From NCBI GenBank assembly GCA_905479015.1, contig CAJQKV010000014.1, positions 96,837 to 160,836 of the forward strand: DNA of 64,000 bases, read 5' to 3'. The notes beneath the pieces were generated by a model. That model was not told the origin of the DNA, ran no database searches, and saw nothing but the letters and a program-made list of their open reading frames with translations. A program made the position numbers and the translations under genes. Position 1 is the first letter of the stretch. Each line of letters begins with the position of its first letter. The stretch comes from an uncultured Cyclobacteriaceae bacterium (GTDB lineage Bacteria; Bacteroidota; Bacteroidia; Cytophagales; Cyclobacteriaceae). Of the stretch, positions 1 through 10,400 are shown one piece after another.

Positions 1-1
1 A

Positions 2-1213
2 AATAATGAAAAAGATCTTTTTATTGAGATCGTCGAAGGAAAAGAGAAAATACTATTGGTAGCACCCGCTCCCCATCCCGATATCAGGGCCATTCGGATG
101 GCTCTAGCCGAGAGTGAAAACTACCAAACTCAAATATATATCCCAGGATTAACAAAAACACTGCCCCGTGATACCTTCGATGTCATCATTCATCATCAAG
201 CTTTTTCTGACAATTTTCCTACACTTAACTATTCTGGTAGTCCGACCTTTTTATATATCCTCAGTAAAAAATCAAACCTAAATCGGCTCTATTCCAAAAC
301 CAATATCGCTATTGAACAATCAGGAAATCAACAAGATATTATTAAGCCCGTTTATAACCCTAACTTCACAAAATTTGAACTCAATCGATCCTATTTGGAT
401 AAGTTTAATGATTATCCAACCCTGAAGGTGCCTTATGGATCTTATGACTTGGGTACTCATGAAATTTTGCTTCAGCAAAGGGTGGGTAATCTCACCATAG
501 ACAAGCCTGTTTTATCTTTTTTTGATAATGGCAGCTCAAAATATGGTATTTTTTATGGAACGGGCATCTGGAATTGGCGATTACAAGAACTCGCCATGTC
601 AAATAATGCTTCACTTTTTGATCAAATCATCCTTAAATCCATTCAATACCTCAGTGTACAATCAGATAAACGCAAATTCATATTTGAACCTATTACGCCC
701 TTTTTTCAAAGTGGTGATCTTATTCAATTTACCTCGGAGTCCTACAACGACATCTATGAACCTATAGCAGGCAATCGCATAACGCTGAAGGTGTTTCAGG
801 AAAAAGATAGATCGGAAAGTATCTTTAATTTTATAGGTAGCGATGCTAATAAAACTTTGAGTATTGGTACACTTGGCAAAGGAATCTATTTTTATGAAGC
901 CCTCTCGGTCTCTAATGGTAAAAATTTATCCTCAAAAGGACAATTCATTATTAAAGATGCCCAATTGGAGCGCGCTACATTTACAGCTAATCATGACCTT
1001 CTCAAAGATCTAGCTGACCATACAGGGGGACGATTTTATCATAAAAATGAGCTTGATTCACTGATCAGAGATCTTCAAGATTCACAGGCAAAAAGCATAC
1101 TACACAGCCACCAAGACTTCACCAAACTGATTGATCTCAAGTGGCTTTTAATCGTTATTGTCATCCTATTCAGCCTTGAATGGTTTTTTAGAAAATATTT
1201 AGGCAGTTATTGA
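2..1213 (+). CDS. C-terminal part of a large membrane-anchored protein (vWA/BatA-like family suspected)
   Basis: The reading frame is open from base 2 with no stop, so the gene begins before the window; the first in-window start-like codon (TTG at 56) is internal. About 404 residues are visible. The body is a soluble, beta-rich region, and the last ~25 residues are a hydrophobic helix around LLIVIVILFSLEWFF followed by a short basic/aromatic tail. This fits a periplasmic domain anchored by a C-terminal membrane segment. The layout resembles the long vWA-like membrane proteins common in Bacteroidota, which combine N-terminal membrane helices with a periplasmic glutamine-amidotransferase-like domain. 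That assignment is inference, because the diagnostic N-terminal half is missing. It converges on clpC with a 24-bp gap. Confidence 0.7.
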   Translation, partial: NNEKDLFIEIVEGKEKILLVAPAPHPDIRAIRMALAESENYQTQIYIPGLTKTLPRDTFDVIIHHQAFSDNFPTLNYSGSPTFLYILSKKSNLNRLYSKTNIAIEQSGNQQDIIKPVYNPNFTKFELNRSYLDKFNDYPTLKVPYGSYDLGTHEILLQQRVGNLTIDKPVLSFFDNGSSKYGIFYGTGIWNWRLQELAMSNNASLFDQIILKSIQYLSVQSDKRKFIFEPITPFFQSGDLIQFTSESYNDIYEPIAGNRITLKVFQEKDRSESIFNFIGSDANKTLSIGTLGKGIYFYEALSVSNGKNLSSKGQFIIKDAQLERATFTANHDLLKDLADHTGGRFYHKNELDSLIRDLQDSQAKSILHSHQDFTKLIDLKWLLIVIVILFSLEWFFRKYLGSY

Positions 1214-1237
1214 ACTTCCTAGATATTCAGCACTTTT

Positions 1238-3784
1238 TTATTGTTCTTTATTTTCTTTGGTTTTCTTTTTCTTAAGCTTAAAAGAAAGCTCCTCAGACTT
1301 TTTGTCCCAACTGGCTTGAATGATATCTCCCTCACTGATCTCTCCTTTTAAGATTTCTTCGGCTACTGGATCCTCAAGGTATTTTTGAATCGCTCTGTTG
1401 AGCGGACGCGCACCAAATTGAGGATCATAACCTTTGTCAGATAAGAAATCCTTGGCACTTTCGGTTAACGTAACTTGATAACCCAAATTACTTATCCTTT
1501 TAAATAACTTACCCAAAGAAATATCTATTATTTTATGAATGTGCTCCTTTTCAAGTGAGTTAAAAATAATGACATCATCGAGCCTATTTAAAAATTCAGG
1601 ACTGAAGGTCTTTTTCAAGGCATTTTGAATAGTGGACTTGATCACTTCAGCTTTATTATCTTTTCTAGATTGCGTCGCAAAACCTATCCCTGCACCAAAA
1701 TCTTTGAGGTCTCTGACCCCAATGTTAGATGTCATGATCACAATCGTATTACGGAAATCCACTTTTCTGCCCAGTCCATCCGTAAGCACACCATCATCTA
1801 ATACCTGCAACAGAATATTAAATACATCCGGGTGTGCTTTTTCTATTTCATCCAAAAGAACAACTGAATAAGGTTTTCGTCTTACTTTTTCAGTCAATTG
1901 TCCTCCCTCTTCGTATCCGACGTATCCCGGAGGTGCTCCAACCAATCTGCTTACAGAAAATTTCTCCATGTATTCACTCATGTCGATCCGTATCAATGAA
2001 TCCTCTTTATCAAAGAGATACTTAGACAAGACTTTGGCCATTTCAGTCTTACCTACTCCTGTGGGTCCAAGAAAGACAAAAGAACCAATCGGTTTTTTGG
2101 GATCTTTAAGACCCACCCGTGTTCTTTGAATCGCTTTGGTCAGTTTGGTAACTGCTTCATCCTGACCAATCACACTTTCACCAAGTTCTTCGTTCATGTT
2201 ACGAAGCTTTTCTCCTTCTTTTTGGGCTACTCTATTCGTCGGAATTCCCGTCATCATACCGATGACTTCAGCCACACTTTCTTCATTGACCTGGTAACGT
2301 TTGCTTTTAGATTCTTTTTCCCATTGGTCTTTTTCAATCTTGAGCTCGGCCAATAACTTTTTCTCTTTATCTCTTAACTGAGCCGCCTCTTCATATTTTT
2401 GGCTTTTAACTACGTTATTTTTATCTTCCTTGACCGCTTCTATTTGCGTCTCTAGGGAAACGATGGTTTCAGGAACATTGATGTTGTTAATGTGTACGCG
2501 CGCACCCGTTTCATCAAGCACATCAATCGCTTTGTCAGGTAAAAAACGATCGCTTATGTATCGATCTGACAAGGTTACACAGGCCTTAATTGCCTCTTCG
2601 CTGTAGGTCACATTATGATGCTCCTCGTATTTACTTTTAATATTTTCTAAAATTTGTATGGTTTCATCAGGCGTCGTCGCATCCACCATTACCATCTGGA
2701 ATCTTCTTGCTAAAGCTCCATCTTTTTCGATATATTCACGGTATTCGTCTAAAGTAGTTGCACCTACACATTGAATCTCTCCACGTGCTAGGGCCGGTTT
2801 GAACATATTGGAGGCATCTAATGATCCCGAAGCCCCTCCCGCTCCTACAATCGTATGTAACTCATCAATGAATATGATCACGTCTGGAGATTTCTCTATT
2901 TCAGTCATGACAGCTTTCATTCTTTCCTCGAACTGTCCTCTATACTTTGTGCCAGCCACCAATGAAGCCAGATCGAGAGTAACCACTCGCTTTCCAAATA
3001 ATACTCGAGATACTTTTTTCTGAACGATTCTCAAGGCTAAGCCCTCAGCTATGGCGGTTTTACCAACACCTGGCTCCCCTATTAATATGGGATTGTTTTT
3101 CTTTCTGCGACTGAGAATTTGAGCCACGCGTTCGATTTCCTTCTCTCGACCTACTATGGGATCCATTTTGTCTTCTTCAGCCAATTTTGTTAAATCTCTT
3201 CCGAAATTGTCTAACACTGGGGTCTTGGTCTTTTCACCCCCCTTAGCCGAAGATTCTCCCCTTCCGCTTCCTGGAGTAGCACCCGCTCCGAACATTTTCC
3301 CTCCATCATCGTCCGGATCATCGGTATCCGATTCAGCCATGGGATTCTCGGTTTGATATTCTAGCATTTCTTTAACCACATCGTAGCCTACCTCAAACTT
3401 ATCCAGAATCTGTGTAGCTAGATTGTCCTCATCTCTCAGAATTGAGAGTAATAAATGTTCCGTTCCAATCAGATGACTTTTAAAAATTTTAGCCTCCAAA
3501 TAAGTGATTTTTAACACCTTCTCTGATTGACGTGTCAATGGAATATTTGCTAAGTTTTTGACATTGCTTGTGGTCGTTCCTTTGGTCGCTTGCTCAACCG
3601 AGTTTCTTAACTCGTCTAAGGAAACACCTAATTTCTTGAGTAAACCTATGGCGACTCCTTCTCCCTCACGAATCATACCCAGCAGTAGATGCTCTGTCCC
3701 AATATAATCATGACCCAGTCTAAGGGCCTCTTCTCTACTCAAAGAAATAACTTCTTTTACTCTATTTGAAAACTTAGCTTCCAT
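1238..3784 (-). CDS. clpC: ATP-dependent Clp protease ATP-binding subunit ClpC
   Basis: This is a class I HSP100 AAA+ unfoldase that feeds proteins to ClpP in the cytoplasm. The 848 residues are normal for ClpC. There are two N-terminal Clp repeats (residues ~1-145, with [10 protein letters not shown] and [10 protein letters not shown]), a Gly/Ser/Asp-rich linker (~146-190), D1 Walker A GEPGVGKT (~236-243) with Walker B VIIFIDE, a short UVR coiled coil (~475-500), and D2 Walker A GPTGVGKT (~570) with VVLLDE. A GIGF loop in D2 matches the ClpP-docking tripeptide position. The C-terminus is Lys-rich. The gene is monocistronic by appearance, with 108 bp separating it from the next minus-strand gene upstream. 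No regulator or adaptor (McsA/CtsR) is nearby. Confidence 0.97.
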   Translation of the reverse strand: MEAKFSNRVKEVISLSREEALRLGHDYIGTEHLLLGMIREGEGVAIGLLKKLGVSLDELRNSVEQATKGTTTSNVKNLANIPLTRQSEKVLKITYLEAKIFKSHLIGTEHLLLSILRDEDNLATQILDKFEVGYDVVKEMLEYQTENPMAESDTDDPDDDGGKMFGAGATPGSGRGESSAKGGEKTKTPVLDNFGRDLTKLAEEDKMDPIVGREKEIERVAQILSRRKKNNPILIGEPGVGKTAIAEGLALRIVQKKVSRVLFGKRVVTLDLASLVAGTKYRGQFEERMKAVMTEIEKSPDVIIFIDELHTIVGAGGASGSLDASNMFKPALARGEIQCVGATTLDEYREYIEKDGALARRFQMVMVDATTPDETIQILENIKSKYEEHHNVTYSEEAIKACVTLSDRYISDRFLPDKAIDVLDETGARVHINNINVPETIVSLETQIEAVKEDKNNVVKSQKYEEAAQLRDKEKKLLAELKIEKDQWEKESKSKRYQVNEESVAEVIGMMTGIPTNRVAQKEGEKLRNMNEELGESVIGQDEAVTKLTKAIQRTRVGLKDPKKPIGSFVFLGPTGVGKTEMAKVLSKYLFDKEDSLIRIDMSEYMEKFSVSRLVGAPPGYVGYEEGGQLTEKVRRKPYSVVLLDEIEKAHPDVFNILLQVLDDGVLTDGLGRKVDFRNTIVIMTSNIGVRDLKDFGAGIGFATQSRKDNKAEVIKSTIQNALKKTFSPEFLNRLDDVIIFNSLEKEHIHKIIDISLGKLFKRISNLGYQVTLTESAKDFLSDKGYDPQFGARPLNRAIQKYLEDPVAEEILKGEISEGDIIQASWDKKSEELSFKLKKKKTKENKEQ

Positions 3785-3892
3785 AATCGGCTTTTTTTGC
3801 GAATCTCTATTATTGTAAAAATAAACTCAAATTTGCTTTAAACCGAGCGTATTCTATTTTTAAACAAATATTTGTCGGTATAATTCCAACTT

Positions 3893-4522
3893 TTAGTCAT
3901 TTGTAGACTGTTGTAAAATATTTAAGCCGTTGGGGCCTTCACACATTAACAAATCTATGATAGATAAATTGTTCGCAAAATTGCTGCCAAAATTTTGAAT
4001 ATAGGATATAGGCCGATAAAAACTCCTTGATTCCGTAGACTTTTTGGCGGAAATTATATTTCTGAGGTCCGAAACATCTTTTTGAACCTCCTGCTCATAA
4101 ATAGTTGTGAAATTAAATGACCTGTCAATTTGTAAGATATCAAGACAAACTGTCATCATTGACATTGACAAGTCCAAAAGATACTCGGGCTTTGAGACCC
4201 AAATTTGATCAAATAAATCATAGAAATAATCAAAAAAAGGAGCCTTGCCATAGGCCGCCTGAACTGCCTTTCGGTGATCTTTTACCCAATTTTGATGATA
4301 ATCAATGGTGACATCACGGAAAATTGATTTCTTATGATAATGTACGGGAACCGTTAACACTTGAATCCCATTTGGGCCCATAATATAACATCGATTGCGA
4401 TAGGTCTGCTTCATAAAATAGTCACTAACCTCTAAAGTGACCCTTTTTGAATTGATCAGTCTGGTGAAAAATTCTAAGTTTGCGAGATAATGCAGTTCAA
4501 TACATAAAGCTGATCTTCTCAT
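3893..4522 (-). CDS. WbqC family protein
   Basis: At 209 residues this is typical of the WbqC-like family, whose members occur near surface-polysaccharide genes and in many Bacteroidota core regions. The biochemical function is not firmly known. Visible family hallmarks are the early ELHYLANLEFFTRL segment, a basic region with VPVHYHKKS and the aromatic stretch APFFDYFYDLFD in the middle. There is no signal peptide or membrane helix, so a cytoplasmic protein is expected. Its ATG lies 2 bp after the stop of the upstream threonylcarbamoyl-AMP synthase gene, so the two are almost certainly cotranscribed. Family assignment is good; role is unknown. Confidence 0.85.
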   Translation of the reverse strand: MRRSALCIELHYLANLEFFTRLINSKRVTLEVSDYFMKQTYRNRCYIMGPNGIQVLTVPVHYHKKSIFRDVTIDYHQNWVKDHRKAVQAAYGKAPFFDYFYDLFDQIWVSKPEYLLDLSMSMMTVCLDILQIDRSFNFTTIYEQEVQKDVSDLRNIISAKKSTESRSFYRPISYIQNFGSNFANNLSIIDLLMCEGPNGLNILQQSTND

Positions 4523-4524
4523 GC

Positions 4525-5154
4525 TCAGAGAAAATTATTTATCTCACCCTTCCCCTGCCTTATTATTTCTAGCTCCTCTCCTGAATAATCTAGAATGGTA
4601 CTGGCTTGATTATCACCATAGCCACCATCTATAATCAGGTCCACTTGATTTTTATATTGCTCGTAAATCAATTCTGGATCGGTGGCATATTCTAATATTT
4701 GATCGTCATCATGCAATGAAGTAGTGACGATGGGATTCCCTAGCTCTTTAACTATCTCTCTCGGAATGCGATTATTAGGAATTCTTATTCCCACTTTTTT
4801 CTTTTTTACTTTCAAAATTTTGGGCACTTTACTTGATGCATTTAAAATGAAGGTATAGGGTCCTGGCAATGTTTTTTTCATCAATTTGAACACAGGAGTG
4901 GAAACATTTTTTGCATAAACAGATAAATGACTTAAATCATAACAAACAAAGGCCAAATCCATCTTTTTATCATTAACATTTTTGATTCTTCTGACCTTAT
5001 CAACTGCTTTTTGATTAAAAATATCACATCCTAAACCGTAAATAGTATCCGAAGGATATATGATTAATCCCCCGCCGCGAAGTACATTTACAATCTGAGT
5101 AATCTTTCGGGGATCAGGGTTTTCTTCATAAAGACGAATGAATGATGCAGCCAT
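4525..5154 (-). CDS. L-threonylcarbamoyladenylate synthase (Sua5/YrdC/YciO family)
   Basis: This is a YrdC-fold protein that makes threonylcarbamoyl-AMP from threonine, bicarbonate and ATP for t6A37 modification of ANN-decoding tRNAs. The start region has [17 protein letters not shown], the classic nucleotide-binding loop. The middle has [11 protein letters not shown] and the basic [14 protein letters not shown] segment, and [11 protein letters not shown] follows; the usual form of that last motif is TSANxSG, so this copy is closer to the YciO branch. At 209 residues it has no Sua5 C-terminal domain. YciO members have weak or uncertain synthase activity, so the exact reaction is uncertain. 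First gene of a two-gene unit with the WbqC protein, divergent from mltG across 71 bp. Confidence 0.88.
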   Translation of the reverse strand: MAASFIRLYEENPDPRKITQIVNVLRGGGLIIYPSDTIYGLGCDIFNQKAVDKVRRIKNVNDKKMDLAFVCYDLSHLSVYAKNVSTPVFKLMKKTLPGPYTFILNASSKVPKILKVKKKKVGIRIPNNRIPREIVKELGNPIVTTSLHDDDQILEYATDPELIYEQYKNQVDLIIDGGYGDNQASTILDYSGEELEIIRQGKGEINNFL

Positions 5155-5225
5155 TTGGCTGTAATTATAATCGTTTCAATTTAAAAAATGAGCTATAATG
5201 TTTTCTATCACTACTTTTGCCAACT

Positions 5226-6260
5226 ATGAAAAATAAAAATTTCCTTGCCGTTGGGTTGATAATTGGAAGTATGCTTGTTTCTTCTTTCAGTTTTTATTTT
5301 TGGCAAGTCGTTTATACCCCAAATATTTTGATAGATAAAGAGGACCTTGTTTTCAATATTCCTACGGGGGCTAATTTTAAATATGTCCAAAACTCATTGT
5401 ATGATTTAGGTATTGTCAATGACTTGGTGTCTTTTAGTTTTTTGTCAAAATTGAAGCGTTACGATCAATCTATCAAACCTGGATCTTATCTGCTTCAAGC
5501 GGATATGTCCAATAGAGATGCGATAAATATGCTCCGATCTGGGGATCAAGTCCCGATCAAATTAACCTATTCAAATGCCAGAAGTCTAGAGGATCTCGCA
5601 GCAAAAATCGCAGGCTATTTAGCATTTGATTCGGCGGCTATGATGTCAAGTCTATCAAACAGCGAAGTGGCCTCATCTTATGGTTTCACCAAGGAAACCT
5701 TTATGTGCATGTTTCTGCCCAATACGTATGAGGTATACATTACCGACCAACCGGTTGTGGTTCTCGACCGGATTTATTCAGCCTACAAAATATTTTGGAA
5801 CCAAGAGCGCATGGCCAAGGCCGAGGCGCTAAATCTAAACCCAGAAGAAGTCATTGTCTTGGCTTCAATTGTTGATGCAGAAACCAATCAAATGGATGAA
5901 GCCCCCACGGTGGCCGGCGTCTATATCAATAGGCTCAATAAAAATATTAAATTGCAGGCAGATCCAACCTTGATTTTTGCCTTGGGGGACTACACTATCA
6001 AAAGGGTTCTTTATGAACACATGCAGGTAAATTCACCCTATAATACCTACAAATATGCAGGATTACCTCCAGGGCCCATAAACCTCCCTTCGATTGCAGC
6101 CATTGAAGCCGTACTGAATTATGAAAAGAGTGACTATTTATACTTTTGTGCAAATCCAAACTTTACAGGAAATCATATATTTGCCCGAACCTTATCACAA
6201 CATAATAAAAATGCCCGATTGCTTCATCTAGCACTGAATAAGAAAAAAATTTATAAATAA
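5226..6260 (+). CDS. mltG: endolytic peptidoglycan transglycosylase MltG
   Basis: This is an inner-membrane lytic transglycosylase that cleaves nascent glycan strands and helps end their polymerisation. One N-terminal membrane helix (~residues 6-28) is followed by a LysM-like region and the YceG domain. The catalytic neighbourhood reads LASIVDAET at about residue 211-219: the usual first Glu of the family motif (often EKET) is Asp here and the second acidic residue is kept, followed by VYINRLNKNIKLQADPT, typical of the family. I chose ATG at 5226 over a TTG at 5217 because it puts the Met directly before the basic signal-anchor start. The stop overlaps the start of the thioesterase gene by one base (TAATG), showing translational coupling. 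Confidence 0.95.
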   Translation: MKNKNFLAVGLIIGSMLVSSFSFYFWQVVYTPNILIDKEDLVFNIPTGANFKYVQNSLYDLGIVNDLVSFSFLSKLKRYDQSIKPGSYLLQADMSNRDAINMLRSGDQVPIKLTYSNARSLEDLAAKIAGYLAFDSAAMMSSLSNSEVASSYGFTKETFMCMFLPNTYEVYITDQPVVVLDRIYSAYKIFWNQERMAKAEALNLNPEEVIVLASIVDAETNQMDEAPTVAGVYINRLNKNIKLQADPTLIFALGDYTIKRVLYEHMQVNSPYNTYKYAGLPPGPINLPSIAAIEAVLNYEKSDYLYFCANPNFTGNHIFARTLSQHNKNARLLHLALNKKKIYK

Positions 6261-6670
6261 TGTTTCAACACGAAGTAAAGCTCAGAGTAAGATATGCCGA
6301 TACAGACCAAATGGGTTTTGTTTATTATGGCAATTATGCCGCTTTCTATGAAGTTGCACGGGTAGAATCTTTCAGAAACTTAGGTTTTTCTTATAAAAAT
6401 TTGGAAAGCAATGGAATAGGGATGCCCGTCCTACATATGCAATCCTCGTATCATGCGCCCGCCAGATATGATGACTTACTAAAAATCATCATTAAGATTC
6501 CTGAAATGCCCCGCGCACGCATTCGTTATGAATATGAAATTTATAATGAAGAAGCACAACTACTTAATACTGGAGAAACTACACTGGCCTTTATTAACAT
6601 GTCCAATGGACGGCCCGTGAAGATGCCTGAAAATCTCAAAGCATTGATCAGCACTTACTTCAAAAACTGA
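6260..6670 (+). CDS. acyl-CoA thioesterase of the YbgC/FadM hotdog family
   Basis: A 136-residue single hotdog-fold protein expected to hydrolyse acyl-CoA thioesters in the cytoplasm. The N-terminus has the family signature RVRYADTDQMGFVYYGNYAAF, in which the Asp of the D-x-D/Y-x-N-Y motif is the catalytic carboxylate. The following VARVESFRNLGFSY segment is also characteristic. It overlaps mltG by one base. Its TGA stop abuts the reverse-strand uvrB stop with no intervening base, so the two transcripts must overlap at their 3' ends. Substrate chain length cannot be read from the sequence. Confidence 0.9.
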   Translation: MFQHEVKLRVRYADTDQMGFVYYGNYAAFYEVARVESFRNLGFSYKNLESNGIGMPVLHMQSSYHAPARYDDLLKIIIKIPEMPRARIRYEYEIYNEEAQLLNTGETTLAFINMSNGRPVKMPENLKALISTYFKN

Positions 6671-8695
6671 TCATACTTTTTCTTCTTTGACCATACGGTC
6701 TATCTCAAGCATTTCGTCCCTCAATTTAGCCGCTTCCACAAAATCCAAGTCCTGTGCAGCTTTTTCCATTTTCTTTCGGGTCTCAAGGCCAAATTTCTTA
6801 AGTTGATTCAAATCCATATATGCCACTACAGGATCAGCAGCTAGGGGAGAAACTATGTCATTTTGATAAGATTTAGGACCTTTCTTACTGTCTGCAGCCG
6901 AAGTCTGACTCATGATCGCCTCTCTATCTTTTAATATCGTTTGAGGTGTGATGTTGTGCTTATCATTAAATGCTTTCTGAATGACCCTTCGTCGCGCGGT
7001 TTCATCTATCGCTCGTTGCATAGATCCAGTCATCTTATCGCCATACATGATGACCAGGCCATGGTCGTTTCGCGCGGCACGACCGATCGTTTGAATCAAT
7101 GATCTTTCATTTCTTAGAAAACCTTCTTTATCAGCATCCATAATGGCTACCAAAGAAACTTCGGGGAGATCCAATCCTTCTCTGAGTAAATTCACCCCCA
7201 CCAAAACATCAAAAATTCCTAGGCGCAATTCTCTTAGTATTTCCACACGATCTAGGGTGGCCACCTCACTGTGAATATATTTAGTCTTTACTCCCATTTG
7301 AGATAGATATTTGGAGAGTTCCTCTGCCATACGCTTCGTAATAGTGGTCACTAAAACGCGATCTCCCATTTGTATACGCTTTGAAATTTCTTCCATCAAA
7401 TCGTCCACTTGATGTTGGGTAGGTCTTACCTCAATCACCGGATCCAATAATCCTGTGGGCCTGATTAATTGCTCCACCACTACCCCATCGGATGCGAGCA
7501 ACTCGTAGTCAGAGGGTGTGGCACTGACATAAATAGTTTGGCCTATGAGGCCTTCGAATTCAGCAAAGGTCAAAGGCCGATTATCTAGTGCGGAAGGTAG
7601 CCTAAACCCATAATCGACTAAGTTGGCTTTGCGACTTCTGTCACCCCCCCACATGGCACGTACTTGGGGGATGGATGCGTGACTCTCATCGATAAACATT
7701 AAAAAATCATCAGGAAAATAATCAATTAGACAAAAAGGTCTTGATCCTGGCTTTCTTCGGTCAAAATACCTAGAATAATTTTCTACTCCAGAACAATAGC
7801 CAATCTCTCTGATCATCTCAAGATCAAATTCCGTCCGCTCCTTGATTCTTTTGGCCTCTAAAAAACGCCGGTCATCTTCAAAGAACTGTACCTGCTCAAC
7901 CATATCATCTTGTATTTCCTTGATGGCCTGTTTGAGATGATCCTTACCCGTTACAAAAAGATTCGCTGGAAATATGGCAATCAATTTTTCATCTGAAATC
8001 TTGGTCCCGGACAGGGGATCAATTCTTTGAATCGATTCTACCTCTTCTCCCCAAAAAATGAATCGATAAGCAAAGTCAGCATAGGCCACAAATACATCTA
8101 CGGTATCTCCTTTCACTCTGAAAGTACCTCGCTTAAATTCTGTTTCTGTTCTGCTGTAGAGTATGTCGACCAATTTCAGCAAAAAGACATTGCGCGGAAT
8201 TTCATCCCCTTGTTGGATATGTATGACATGTTTGCCGAATTCCTCAGGATTACCTATCCCATAAATACACGAAACAGAGGCGATGACAATGACATCTCTC
8301 CTACCTGACAATAAAGCTGATGAGGCACTCAACCTTAATTTTTCTATCTCATCATTAATAGATAAATCTTTTTCTATGTACACATTTGTAGTGGGTATGT
8401 ACGCCTCCGGTTGGTAGTAGTCGTAATAAGAAATAAAATACTCTACTGCGTTTTCTGGAAAGAAACTCTTGAACTCACCATACAGCTGAGCCGCTAAAGT
8501 TTTATTGTGGCAGAGGATCAAACTGGGTCGTCCGGTTTGCGCAATGACATTGGCCATCGTAAATGTTTTACCTGACCCCGTTACCCCCAAAAGTGTTTGA
8601 TTTGATTCTTGAGACTCCACGCCTTGAACCAGTTTTTTTATGGCCAGAGGTTGGTCTCCTTTGGGTTCAAAATTGGAGATTAGTTTGAATTTCAT
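6671..8695 (-). CDS. uvrB: excinuclease ABC subunit B
   Basis: DNA-damage recognition helicase-like subunit of the UvrABC nucleotide-excision repair complex. The 674-residue length is normal. Walker A is GVTGSGKT (~residues 39-46), followed by the beta-hairpin region YYDYYQPEAYIPTTN (~93-107), DEF-box SFVFIDESH-type sequence (LMFIDESH), helicase motifs V/VI with LLREGLDLPEVSLV and QTIGRAARN, and a C-terminal UVR domain (KAAQDLDFVEAAKLRDEM) for UvrC contact. Its ATG lies 2 bp after the aroE stop, so it is the last gene of the TPR-comA-DUF368-aroE run. No LexA-like site is evident upstream. Confidence 0.98.
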   Translation of the reverse strand: MKFKLISNFEPKGDQPLAIKKLVQGVESQESNQTLLGVTGSGKTFTMANVIAQTGRPSLILCHNKTLAAQLYGEFKSFFPENAVEYFISYYDYYQPEAYIPTTNVYIEKDLSINDEIEKLRLSASSALLSGRRDVIVIASVSCIYGIGNPEEFGKHVIHIQQGDEIPRNVFLLKLVDILYSRTETEFKRGTFRVKGDTVDVFVAYADFAYRFIFWGEEVESIQRIDPLSGTKISDEKLIAIFPANLFVTGKDHLKQAIKEIQDDMVEQVQFFEDDRRFLEAKRIKERTEFDLEMIREIGYCSGVENYSRYFDRRKPGSRPFCLIDYFPDDFLMFIDESHASIPQVRAMWGGDRSRKANLVDYGFRLPSALDNRPLTFAEFEGLIGQTIYVSATPSDYELLASDGVVVEQLIRPTGLLDPVIEVRPTQHQVDDLMEEISKRIQMGDRVLVTTITKRMAEELSKYLSQMGVKTKYIHSEVATLDRVEILRELRLGIFDVLVGVNLLREGLDLPEVSLVAIMDADKEGFLRNERSLIQTIGRAARNDHGLVIMYGDKMTGSMQRAIDETARRRVIQKAFNDKHNITPQTILKDREAIMSQTSAADSKKGPKSYQNDIVSPLAADPVVAYMDLNQLKKFGLETRKKMEKAAQDLDFVEAAKLRDEMLEIDRMVKEEKV

Positions 8696-8697
8696 TG

Positions 8698-9438
8698 TTA
8701 TTTATTCCAAATTTCCCATGATTTTTCAGCTTGTAATTCCAACATTTCTAAACCGTTTTTGGTTCGCGCTTTGTTCTGTCTGCCTTGTCTCATGAAAAAG
8801 GTCTCCTCAGGATTGTATATCAAATCAAAACAGTAATGATTTTGATCTATCCTATCGTAAGGAATCGGCGGCCCCTCCTCAATATTGGGAGACATCCCTT
8901 TTGGCGTGGTATTGATGAGCAAATAATGTCGATCGATAATCGATGGCTCTTGATGTAATTGTGAGTAAGTCAGGTCTCCTTTTGTGGCCTCACGAGATAC
9001 AATTTTAAAAGGAATATTGAGTGCCTGCAAGCCTGCCTGAACTGCCAGGCTAGAGCCCCCCGAACCGAAAATCAAAGCCTCCACTTCTACCCCCATCAAC
9101 CAGGCATCTAAAGATTGTTTAAAACCAAAAACATCAGAATTATATCCTATAAGTTTATTCCCTTTTTTTTTGATCACGTTGACTGCTTTCACTCCCGCTG
9201 CGGAGACATCTATTTCATCTAAAAATGGCAGAATCTCAATTTTATAAGGAATGGTAACATTGACTCCTTCCAAATCTGGATACCGATCCCAAATCTCAGG
9301 GAAATCGCTGAGGCTTTCTATTTCAAAAACATGGTATGCATGGGAGTGCGAAATATTGAGGCCTTCAAACTTTTTCGAAAAATACTTCTGCGAAAAAGAA
9401 TGCCCCAAAGGATAACCCACAAGTCCGTAACGCTTCAT
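8698..9438 (-). CDS. aroE: shikimate dehydrogenase (NADP+)
   Basis: Catalyses 3-dehydroshikimate to shikimate, step four of the chorismate pathway. The 246 residues include the substrate-binding start YGLVGYPLGHSFSQKYF, the NVTIPYK loop with the catalytic Lys (~residue 65), GYNSDVFGF with the catalytic Asp (Ser replaces the more common Thr), the nucleotide-binding glycine loop FGSGGSSLAV, and NTTPKGMSPN near the C-terminal half. Slightly shorter than enterobacterial AroE (about 270), which is normal in Bacteroidota. It precedes uvrB by 2 bp and follows the DUF368 gene by 67 bp. Confidence 0.95.
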   Translation of the reverse strand: MKRYGLVGYPLGHSFSQKYFSKKFEGLNISHSHAYHVFEIESLSDFPEIWDRYPDLEGVNVTIPYKIEILPFLDEIDVSAAGVKAVNVIKKKGNKLIGYNSDVFGFKQSLDAWLMGVEVEALIFGSGGSSLAVQAGLQALNIPFKIVSREATKGDLTYSQLHQEPSIIDRHYLLINTTPKGMSPNIEEGPPIPYDRIDQNHYCFDLIYNPEETFFMRQGRQNKARTKNGLEMLELQAEKSWEIWNK

Positions 9439-9505
9439 ATCAAATTATCTAAAGTCCTTTACTAAGGTAAAATTTCTAGAATTCACAAATACAAATCTAC
9501 TGAAA

Positions 9506-10396
9506 TTAGCCTTTTGCCCCTAGCCGTTCAATTCCAGAAACCACAACAAATCCTAACAACATCAGCACCGTTCCTATGAGCAAGTCAGCATCGAAACTTG
9601 GAAAGTACCAATCATAGCCTACTGCTTTCTGCCGCGCTTCAATCGTGATGTAATTGGTCGTTTTCCAAGGCCAAATAATCAAGAGAGACCCCGCTACGAA
9701 GCCTGTCAATAAGCTGATGGTTGCTTCTTTAAAATGATCGAATAAATAACTTAACAATCTTGAAAAAATCACCAAACCCAGCAAACACCCCAAAGCAAAA
9801 GGAATCAAAAATTTAAAATGGAATTGACTGATAGATTGGAGCATCAAAACGTAATTACCCATCAGTAATAAAATATAGGAACCCGACAGCCCCGGCAAAA
9901 TCATACTAGAAATGGCGACCATTCCACATAAAATCACATAGAGCCAATGATCATTGGCAGCCGCTGGCGTTAGAAATGCAATGGAAATAGCCATGACAAA
10001 TCCAATCAAAAAGGTAATTAAAACACCGAAAGAAAATTTACTTATTTGTCTCCCTACACCCAAAGTAGAAGCCACAATCAAACCAAAGAAAAAGGCTAAA
10101 GTAAATACTTCATAAAATTGTAAGGCGTATTCTAATAGGTGCGCCAAACTAAAAATACTCACGGCAATTCCTGAAAAAAGTATGGACAAAAACTTGAGGT
10201 CTGTTTTTTCAGCCACTTGATGAAACTGCCCTTGCATTAATAAGCTCAATAGGGACAGATCAAAAGATTTTAAGGCCTTTATTAACCTTTCATAAATGCC
10301 CGAAATGAAGGCTATCGTTCCCCCAGAAACTCCCGGAATTACATTTGCGGCACCCATGGCGACTCCTTTCAGAAAAAGCCCTGCTGCATTTTTCAC
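9506..10396 (-). CDS. DUF368 family undecaprenyl-phosphate transporter (PopT-type)
   Basis: Polytopic inner-membrane protein of 296 residues with about eight predicted hydrophobic segments. The family hallmarks are two internally repeated loops: NVIPGVSGGTIAFISGIYE near residue 20 and SSMILPGLSGSYILLLMGNY near 160. DUF368 proteins have been shown in other bacteria to recycle the C55 lipid carrier across the membrane for cell-wall synthesis; applying this here is by family. The gene begins 4 bp after the comA stop, so the two are cotranscribed. Lipid-carrier transport and ComA have no obvious biochemical link, so the pairing may simply be a conserved operon. Confidence 0.9.
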   Translation of the reverse strand: MKNAAGLFLKGVAMGAANVIPGVSGGTIAFISGIYERLIKALKSFDLSLLSLLMQGQFHQVAEKTDLKFLSILFSGIAVSIFSLAHLLEYALQFYEVFTLAFFFGLIVASTLGVGRQISKFSFGVLITFLIGFVMAISIAFLTPAAANDHWLYVILCGMVAISSMILPGLSGSYILLLMGNYVLMLQSISQFHFKFLIPFALGCLLGLVIFSRLLSYLFDHFKEATISLLTGFVAGSLLIIWPWKTTNYITIEARQKAVGYDWYFPSFDADLLIGTVLMLLGFVVVSGIERLGAKG

Positions 10397-10400
10397 AAAC

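Noticed and set aside
2799..3023. Plus-strand open frame antisense to clpC
   Set aside because: Lies wholly inside a conserved gene and has no family features; a reading-frame shadow. The same holds for the other antisense frames inside large genes.
5217..5225. TTG start upstream of mltG ATG
   Set aside because: Adds three residues with no ribosome-site support; ATG at 5226 fits the signal anchor better.
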